From Myxococcales bacterium (GTDB lineage: Bacteria; Myxococcota; Myxococcia; Myxococcales; Anaeromyxobacteraceae): 10,494 nt of DNA. Location of the stretch: NCBI GenBank assembly GCA_021848865.1, contig JAJZTO010000061.1:1-10494 (forward strand), written 5' to 3'. The position numbers were made by a program, and so were the translations under genes. Each line of letters starts with the position of its first letter. Positions within the stretch are counted from its first letter, which is position 1. Shown in pieces: positions 6,125 through 10,494 of this stretch. The notes under the pieces are model-generated. The model saw only the letters and a list, made by a program, of their open reading frames with translations, did no database searches and was not told the DNA's origin.

Positions 6125-6781
6125 ATGTTCACCGGCCTCGTCAGCGACCTCGGCACCGTCGAGCGGATCTCCCCGCGGCAGGGAGGGGCCCGCATCGCGC
6201 TGCGTCCGTCGGCCCTCCGGGCGGAGGAGCTGGAGCTCGGGGAGAGCGTCTGCTGCTCCGGCGCCTGCCTCACCGTCACCGAGCGCGGCCCGGGGCTCCT
6301 GGCCTTCGACGCGGTCCCCGAGACCCTGGCGCGCACCACCCTGGGGAGCTGGCGGCCCGGCGACCGGGTGAACCTGGAGCGGGCGCTGCGCCTCTCCGAC
6401 CGCCTCGGCGGCCACCTGGTGTCGGGCCACGTCGACGCGGTGGGCGAGGTGCTGGCCCGCGCGCCCGAGGGGCAGGGGGCGCGCCTGACCCTGTCGCTGC
6501 CGGCGGCCATCGCGCCGCTGGTCGCCGAGAAGGGCTCGGTCGCCATCGACGGCGTCTCCCTCACCGTGGCCCGGGCCGGCCGGGACCGCTTCGAGGTGGC
6601 GCTCATCCCCGAGACGCTGACCCGCACCACCCTGGGCGCGGCCGCGCCGGGGACGCGGGTGAACCTGGAGGCGGACGTCGTGGCGCGCCACGTGGCGCGG
6701 CTCGCCGAGTTCGGGGTGGCGCCGGGCGGGATCGACGCCGGGAGGCTCGAGGCGTGGGGATACGGGAGATCGGCTCCATGA
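6125..6781 (+). CDS. ribE: Riboflavin synthase alpha chain
   Basis: The 218-aa enzyme dismutates two 6,7-dimethyl-8-ribityllumazine molecules into riboflavin and a pyrimidine that is recycled, the final step of the pathway. It normally works as a trimer. Seen directly: two lumazine-binding repeats. Repeat one starts at the canonical MFTGLV and includes S41, C48 and T50 in ESVCCSGACLTV, then ETLARTTLG at 66-74. Repeat two includes GGHLVSGHVD (H102), SVAIDGVSLTV with S145, IPETLTRTTLG at 161-171, and NLEADVVARHVARL with D184. The start at 6125 is fixed by the family N-terminus, although no Shine-Dalgarno sequence precedes it. The TGA overlaps the ribBA ATG (ATGA). The first repeat has CCSGAC where the family more often has a VNGVC-like sequence; the key C48 is kept. 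The same gene is called ribC in some nomenclatures. Confidence 0.96.
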   Translation: MFTGLVSDLGTVERISPRQGGARIALRPSALRAEELELGESVCCSGACLTVTERGPGLLAFDAVPETLARTTLGSWRPGDRVNLERALRLSDRLGGHLVSGHVDAVGEVLARAPEGQGARLTLSLPAAIAPLVAEKGSVAIDGVSLTVARAGRDRFEVALIPETLTRTTLGAAAPGTRVNLEADVVARHVARLAEFGVAPGGIDAGRLEAWGYGRSAP

Positions 6782-8058
6782 AGGTGAAGCACGCGCTGCA
6801 CGCGGTGGCCAACGTCGAGAAGGCCATCGCCGCCATGAGGAAGGGCCGGATGGTGATCCTCGTCGACGACGAGGACCGCGAGAACGAGGGCGACCTCTGC
6901 GTCGCCGCCGAGAAGATCACCCCGGAGGCGGTGAACTTCATGGCCCGCCACGGGCGGGGGCTGGTCTGCCTGGCGCTCACCGAGGACAAGGTGCGCCAGC
7001 TCCGCCTGCCGCTGATGGTGGACGACGACCACAACACCTCCAGCTTCGGGACCGCCTTCACCGTCTCCATCGAGGCGGCCCAGGGCGTCACCACCGGCAT
7101 CAGCGCCCGCGACCGGGCCCACACCATCCTCACCGCGGTGGCCGACGGCTGCCGCCCCGAGGACCTGGCGCGGCCGGGCCACGTCTTCCCGCTGCGGGCC
7201 CGCCCCGGCGGCGTGCTGGTGCGCGCCGGCCAGACCGAGGGCTCGGTGGACCTGGCGCGGCTGGCGGGGCTGAAGCCGGCCGGCGTCATCTGCGAGGTCA
7301 TGAACGACGACGGCACCATGGCCCGCATGCCGGAGCTGGAGCGGCTGGCGGCGGCCCACGGCCTGCCCATCGTCTCGGTGGCCGACCTCATCGCCTACCG
7401 GATGATGAAGGACACGCTGGTGCGGCGCGCCGCCGAGGCGCCGCTCCCCACCACCTACGGCCCCTTCACCGCCGTCGCCTACGAGAACGACATCGACCAC
7501 AACCAGCACGTGGCCCTGGTGAAGGGGCGCTGGAAGAGCGACGAGCCGGTGATGGTCCGGGTCCACTCGAAGTGCCTCACCGGCGACGTCTTCGAGTCGG
7601 AGCGCTGCGACTGCGGGCCGCAGCTCCACGCGGCGCTGCGCCAGATCCAGAAGGCCGGCCGCGGCGTGCTCCTCTACCTCGACCAGGAGGGGCGCGGCAT
7701 CGGCCTGGTGAACAAGCTCAAGGCCTACAACCTCCAGGACGAGGGGCTGGACACCGCCGAGGCGAACCTCAGGCTGGGCTTCAAGCCCGACCTGCGCGAC
7801 TACGGCATCGGCGCCCAGATCCTGCGCGACCTCGGGGTGCGCAAGATGCGGCTGCTCACCAACAACCCGAAGAAGATCGTCGGGCTGGAGGGGTACGGGC
7901 TGGAGGTGGCGGAGCGGGTGCCCATCGAGATGCCGCCCACCCGCCGCAACCGGGCCTACCTCGTCACCAAGCGGGACAAGATGGGCCATCTCTTGACGCT
8001 GGCGCCGGCCCGCGGCGCGGCGCGCCGCCGGGCGGCCGGGAAGGGGAGGAAGCGATGA
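6778..8058 (+). CDS. ribBA: Fused DHBP synthase / GTP cyclohydrolase II
   Basis: The 426-aa fusion makes both precursors of riboflavin. The N-terminal half converts ribulose 5-phosphate to 3,4-dihydroxy-2-butanone 4-phosphate; the C-terminal half opens GTP. Seen directly: the RibB domain (about 10-212) with the acidic loop DDEDRENEG (30-38), TGISARDRAHTI, H135 in RPGHVFPL, GQTEGSVDL, and E173 in CEVMNDDG. The RibA domain (about 228-405) has zinc-ligand cysteines C266, C277 and C279 (CLTGDVFESERCDCG), YLDQEGRGIGL (300-310) and DTAEANLRLGF. The start is ATG at 6778 (ATGA overlap with ribE, GGGAG at 6764-6768); an in-frame GTG at 6754 is rejected. Residue 265, next to the first zinc cysteine, is Lys (VHSKC), where I expect Glu or Gln. 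A basic tail of about 17 residues ends the protein. Both active sites look otherwise complete. Confidence 0.95.
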   Translation: MKVKHALHAVANVEKAIAAMRKGRMVILVDDEDRENEGDLCVAAEKITPEAVNFMARHGRGLVCLALTEDKVRQLRLPLMVDDDHNTSSFGTAFTVSIEAAQGVTTGISARDRAHTILTAVADGCRPEDLARPGHVFPLRARPGGVLVRAGQTEGSVDLARLAGLKPAGVICEVMNDDGTMARMPELERLAAAHGLPIVSVADLIAYRMMKDTLVRRAAEAPLPTTYGPFTAVAYENDIDHNQHVALVKGRWKSDEPVMVRVHSKCLTGDVFESERCDCGPQLHAALRQIQKAGRGVLLYLDQEGRGIGLVNKLKAYNLQDEGLDTAEANLRLGFKPDLRDYGIGAQILRDLGVRKMRLLTNNPKKIVGLEGYGLEVAERVPIEMPPTRRNRAYLVTKRDKMGHLLTLAPARGAARRRAAGKGRKR

Positions 8059-8534
8059 TCGTCCACGAGGGGTCGCTGGTCGCCACCGGGCTCCGCTTCG
8101 GGCTGGTGGTGTCGCGCTTCAACGCGCTGGTCACCGAGCAGCTGCTCCAGGGGGCGGTGGACGCGCTGAAGCGCCACGGCGCCGACGAGAAGGACCTGGA
8201 GGTCTACCGCTGCGCCGGCACCTTCGAGCTGCCGGCCCTGCTCCGCCGGGTGGCCGCCTCGGGCCGCCACGACGCGGTGGTGGCGCTGGGCTGCGTCATC
8301 CGGGGCGGCACGCCGCACTTCGAGTACGTGGCCGGCGAGGCCACCAAGGGCGTGGCCCAGGTGGCGATGGAGGCCGGGTGCGCCGTGGCCATGGGCGTGC
8401 TCACCACCGACTCCATGGAGCAGGCCCTGGAGCGGGCCGGGCTCAAGGCCGGCAACAAGGGGGCCGAGGCGGCGCTGGCGGCCGTCGAGCAGGCCAACGT
8501 CTTCCGCGCCCTGCCCGGCGCGAAGAGGAAGTAG
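8055..8534 (+). CDS. ribH: 6,7-dimethyl-8-ribityllumazine synthase
   Basis: The 159-aa subunit condenses the RibB product (dihydroxybutanone phosphate) with the RibD-derived ribitylamino-pyrimidine to give lumazine, the substrate of RibE. The family forms pentamers or 60-subunit shells; which applies here cannot be told from sequence by eye. Seen directly: VSRFN at 19-23 with F22 (stacks on the substrate ring), AGTFELP (54-60), GCVIRGGTPHFEYV with the catalytic H88, and VLTTDSMEQALERAGLKAGNKG with R127 (phosphate contact). Length is standard. ATG at 8055 overlaps the ribBA stop (ATGA), and GGGGAGGA at 8043-8050 provides a ribosome-binding site inside ribBA. nusB starts 10 nt after the stop, a ribH-nusB pairing seen in many bacteria. 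Confidence 0.96.
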   Translation: MIVHEGSLVATGLRFGLVVSRFNALVTEQLLQGAVDALKRHGADEKDLEVYRCAGTFELPALLRRVAASGRHDAVVALGCVIRGGTPHFEYVAGEATKGVAQVAMEAGCAVAMGVLTTDSMEQALERAGLKAGNKGAEAALAAVEQANVFRALPGAKRK

Positions 8535-8544
8535 GCCCGGCCGG

Positions 8545-8976
8545 ATGGCCCACGCCAAGCGCACCAAGGCCCGCGAGCGCGCCGTCCAGGCGCTCTACCA
8601 GCTGGACGTCACCGCCTCCGACCTCGACGAGGCGCTGGCCCGCTTCTGGCGCAACTTCGAGCCGGTGGAGCGCGAGGTCCGGGAGATGGCCGAGGAGCTG
8701 GTGCGCGGCGTGGCGGCCCACCGCCGGGAGATCGACGAGGCCATCGAGGGGGCCAGCGCCAACTGGCGGCTCGACCGCATGGCCCGGGTGGACCGCAACG
8801 TGCTCCGCCTCGCCGTCCACGAGCTGCTCCACCGGCCCGACGTCCCCCGCAAGGTGGTCATCAACGAGGCCATCGAGCTGGGGAAGAAGTACGGGTCGGA
8901 GAGCTCCGGCGCCTTCGTCAACGGCGTGCTCGACCAGGTGGCCGGCGGACTGCCGGCGGCGCCCGGAGGCGGGTAG
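8545..8976 (+). CDS. nusB: Transcription antitermination factor NusB
   Basis: The 143-aa all-helical protein binds boxA RNA together with ribosomal protein S10 (NusE) and supports antitermination on rRNA operons. Seen directly: the N-terminal RTKARERAVQALYQLDV (6-22), which is the basic RNA-binding and family signature, and the C-terminal DRNVLRLAVHELL followed by KVVINEAIELGKKYGSESSGAFVNGVLDQVA, which matches the NusB fold closely. Length is normal (about 130-150). The start ATG at 8545 lies 10 nt from the ribH stop; only a weak purine stretch (AGAGGAAG, about 8524-8531) stands in front, so reinitiation after ribH is likely. No boxA-like sequence was seen near the gene. A Gly/Pro-rich tail (GGLPAAPGGG) ends the protein. 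Confidence 0.95.
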   Translation: MAHAKRTKARERAVQALYQLDVTASDLDEALARFWRNFEPVEREVREMAEELVRGVAAHRREIDEAIEGASANWRLDRMARVDRNVLRLAVHELLHRPDVPRKVVINEAIELGKKYGSESSGAFVNGVLDQVAGGLPAAPGGG

Positions 8977-8980
8977 CCCG

Positions 8981-9556
8981 GTGCGGCTGGAGGTCGCCGA
9001 GCTCGCGCTGCCGGCGCTGGACGCCGCCGAGGGCGACACCCTGGCCCTCTTCGTCGGGCCGGAGCGGCCGGTCCAGGGGCTGGCCGGCCTGGCCGACTGG
9101 CGCCTGGCCGGGGCGCTCTCCCGGGCCATGCGGGCCGGCCACTTCCGGGGCGCCACCGGCGAGCAGCTGCTCCTGCCGGTGCAGGGGCGGCTGCGCCTGG
9201 CCCGGATCCTCTGCGTCGGCGCGCCCGAGCCCCCCGGCGACGAGGCGGCCTTCCGGGCGCTCGCCTACCGCGCGCTCGACGCGCTGCTCAAGGCCGGGAG
9301 CCTCCGCCAGGTCGCGTCGCTGCCGCCGGTGCGCCCCGGCGCGCTGGCCCCGGCCACGGTGGCGCGGCTCTGGCTCGAGGCCTGCGTGCGCTTCCCGCCG
9401 GAGCGGCAGCTCCTCCTGGGCGAGGCCCAGGCGCTGCGGCGCGACCTCGCGGCGGCCCGGGATTCGCTGGGCGTGAACGTCCAGCTGGGCCCACCCGAGC
9501 CGCCCCCGGCCCCCCGGGCCCCATCCTTGCCGGGCCCGCGCGGCGTGCTACGATAA
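8981..9556 (+). CDS. Stand-alone protein resembling the M17 leucyl aminopeptidase N-terminal domain
   Basis: The 191-aa product begins at GTG 8981, 4 nt after nusB, with GGAGG at 8965-8969 (11 nt spacing). Residues 1-110 resemble the N-terminal alpha/beta domain of M17 aminopeptidases: DTLALFVGPERPVQGLAGLADWRL, then GALSRAMRAGHFRGATGEQLLLP, then RLARILCVGAPEP. That domain normally precedes a metal-binding catalytic domain. Here the protein stops early: there is no NTDAEGR or similar catalytic motif, and the end is a Pro-rich tail (170-191). It therefore cannot be a peptidase by itself, and its role is unknown; a binding or regulatory role is inference only. Its stop codon (9554-9556) overlaps the candidate promoter of the cheA-like gene. 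Codon use is like its neighbours, so it reads as a real gene. Family assignment is by eye and less sure than the rest. Confidence 0.7.
   Translation: MRLEVAELALPALDAAEGDTLALFVGPERPVQGLAGLADWRLAGALSRAMRAGHFRGATGEQLLLPVQGRLRLARILCVGAPEPPGDEAAFRALAYRALDALLKAGSLRQVASLPPVRPGALAPATVARLWLEACVRFPPERQLLLGEAQALRRDLAAARDSLGVNVQLGPPEPPPAPRAPSLPGPRGVLR
9515..9538 (+). promoter_or_regulatory. 7-bp inverted repeat around the candidate cheA -35
   Basis: CGGGCCC at 9515-9521 and GGGCCCG at 9532-9538 form a perfect 7-bp stem with a 10-nt loop that contains most of the candidate -35 TTGCCG. It could be an operator, or an RNA hairpin limiting read-through from the rib-nusB operon. It also lies in the proline-rich coding end of the upstream gene, where CCC/GGG runs make chance repeats likely. 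Confidence 0.35.
9527..9554 (+). promoter_or_regulatory. Candidate extended -10 promoter for the cheA-like gene
   Basis: TTGCCG (9527-9532) and TACGAT (9549-9554) are separated by 16 bp. A TG dinucleotide one base before the -10 (TGCTACGAT) gives an extended -10. This is the best sigma-70-type match I see in the window. Transcription would start near 9561, giving a leader of about 38 nt. It overlaps the end of the upstream gene and suggests that the chemotaxis gene is not simply part of the rib-nusB operon. Confidence 0.6.
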
Positions 9557-9565
9557 GTCTCGCTC

Positions 9566-9586
9566 ATCCCTGGGGTTTTCCGGGAT
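9566..9586 (+). promoter_or_regulatory. Inverted repeat in the cheA-like gene leader
   Basis: ATCCC (9566-9570) pairs with GGGAT (9582-9586). Inside it GG (9574-9575) and CC (9580-9581) can pair around a TTTT loop, leaving the bulge TGG. This T-rich patch stands out against the surrounding G+C. It lies within the predicted 5' leader, 12 nt before the ATG, where no clear Shine-Dalgarno sequence is present. Confidence 0.4.
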
Positions 9587-9598
9587 CGGCACCGCCCC

Positions 9599-10494
9599 AT
9601 GGCCGACCGCCAGCTGCCCAAGGCCCTCGCCGAGTTCGTCTCCGAGGCCCAGGAGACGGTGGAGGCGCTGGACGCGGACCTCCTGCGCCTCGACGAGGAG
9701 CGGCGGGGCGGCGAGGTCGACCCGGACCGGGTGAACGCCGTCTTCCGCTCCGCCCACTCGCTGAAGGGGCTGGCGGCGATGTTCGGGGTGGATCGCATGG
9801 CGGTCCTGGCCCACGCCCTGGAGGACCGGCTCGACGCGCTGCGCATGGGGCGGCAGGCGCTCGACGGCGAGGTGCTGGACGCGCTCCTGGCGGCGCCGGA
9901 GCTCTTCGCCCGGATCGTCGCCGAGGAGGCGCGGCAGGGTCCGCCGGAGACCGCCGAGGCGGCGGCGGCGCTGGCGGCGCGGCTGCGGCTCGCCCCGGCG
10001 CCGGAGGCCGGGCGCCCGGCCGATCCGCTGCTCGAGCTGGACCTGCCCGACGGCAGCCTCCAGGTCCTCACCGAGTACGAGGAGCACCGGCTGCGCACCG
10101 GGGTGCAGAAGGGGCTGCGCATCTGGCGGGCCCACGCCTCCTTCGACCTCGCCACCTTCGACACCGCGCTGGAGGCGCTCAAGGCCCGGCTCAAGGCGGT
10201 CGGCGAGGTGGTCTGCACCCTGCCCAGCGCCGACCCCGCCGATCCCTCGGCCCTGGCCTTCGACGTGCTGCTGGCGTCGGGCCAGCCGCCTGAGCGGGTG
10301 CGGGCCGCCGCCGGCCCGGCGGCGCTGGCGGCGGTGGGACGCCGCGGGGCGCCCCTCCCCGCCGAGCCCGGGCCGCCGGACCCCGCGGGATCCACGGAGC
10401 GCGCCGCGCCGCCGCCCGACGCGGCCGGGGGCGGCGCGCCGGCCCGGGCGCCGGAGGGGGAGGCGGCGTCGCTCCGCTCGCTCGGCCAGGCCGT
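9599..10494 (+). CDS. CheA-type chemotaxis histidine kinase, N-terminal part (cut by window edge)
   Basis: The frame opens at ATG 9599 and stays open for 298 codons to the window end. Residues 1-110 form a histidine phosphotransfer (P1) domain: FVSEAQETVEALDADLLRL, then FRSAHSLKGLAAMFG with the phosphorylatable H53, then LAHALEDRLDALR. After an Ala-rich linker, residues 143-227 make a second small domain (LPDGSLQVLTEYEEHRLR, then ASFDLATFDTALEALKARLKAVGEVVCTLPS), of a kind I associate with myxobacterial CheA proteins, perhaps equivalent to the P2 regulator-binding domain. A Pro/Ala/Gly-rich linker (228-288) follows. SLRSLGQAV at the edge looks like the lead-in to the CheA dimerisation and kinase domains, which are not visible. 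In such proteins, H53 would pass phosphate to CheY- and CheB-type partners. No strong ribosome-binding site precedes the ATG. CheA family is well supported; the specific chemosensory system is unknown. Confidence 0.85.
   Translation, partial: MADRQLPKALAEFVSEAQETVEALDADLLRLDEERRGGEVDPDRVNAVFRSAHSLKGLAAMFGVDRMAVLAHALEDRLDALRMGRQALDGEVLDALLAAPELFARIVAEEARQGPPETAEAAAALAARLRLAPAPEAGRPADPLLELDLPDGSLQVLTEYEEHRLRTGVQKGLRIWRAHASFDLATFDTALEALKARLKAVGEVVCTLPSADPADPSALAFDVLLASGQPPERVRAAAGPAALAAVGRRGAPLPAEPGPPDPAGSTERAAPPPDAAGGGAPARAPEGEAASLRSLGQA

Noticed and set aside
6754..6756. GTG as the ribBA start
   Set aside because: It would overlap ribE by 28 nt. The ATG at 6778 gives the ATGA overlap and the usual N-terminus.
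5980..7989. 669-codon minus-strand frame opposite ribE and ribBA
   Set aside because: Repetitive HLV/GAD-type composition mirrors the codons of the real genes; there is no motif support.
9557..9598. T-rich GGGGTTTTCC tract (9572-9581) as a transcription terminator of the nusB operon
   Set aside because: The T-run is only four long and lies inside the loop rather than after the stem.

Overview
The window looks like ordinary chromosome from a very GC-rich bacterium (by eye well above 70% G+C, with G/C at almost every third codon position). Its gene content and order, and the CheA-type protein at the right end, fit Myxococcota. An Anaeromyxobacter-like genome is my best guess, but this is inference from style and synteny, not a database match. 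All fourteen genes lie on the + strand.

Layout. (1) 1-2578 is the end of a type II fatty-acid synthesis operon: the fabD 3' end, fabG, acpP and fabF. (2) 2640-4412 holds two central-metabolism genes, rpiB and glyA, each preceded by a 60-75 bp gap. (3) 4435-8534 holds nrdR followed by a complete set of riboflavin genes: ribD, ribE, the ribBA fusion and ribH. (4) 8545-9556 holds nusB and a small protein resembling the N-terminal, non-catalytic domain of M17 leucyl aminopeptidases. (5) From 9599 a CheA-family histidine kinase begins and runs off the right edge.

How it works together. FabD loads malonyl groups onto AcpP, FabF condenses and FabG reduces. In the rib block, RibBA makes both starting compounds (from GTP and ribulose 5-phosphate), RibD carries out deamination and reduction, RibH makes lumazine and RibE makes riboflavin. 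RpiB produces ribulose 5-phosphate or ribose 5-phosphate, so it feeds the RibB reaction and nucleotide synthesis. GlyA makes glycine and C1-tetrahydrofolate, and NrdR controls ribonucleotide reduction. Translational coupling is common: four junctions overlap by 4 nt (fabD/fabG, nrdR/ribD, ribE/ribBA, ribBA/ribH).

I see no novel multi-gene system, mobile element, CRISPR array or RNA gene. The interesting material is in the short gaps. A shared AT-containing decamer, GGYAGAWWGC, lies upstream of rpiB, glyA and ribE. Overlapping dyads precede glyA. A strong hairpin separates acpP from fabF. ribE may be leaderless. A well-formed extended -10 promoter precedes the cheA-like gene. There is no gene-free stretch over 300 bases.
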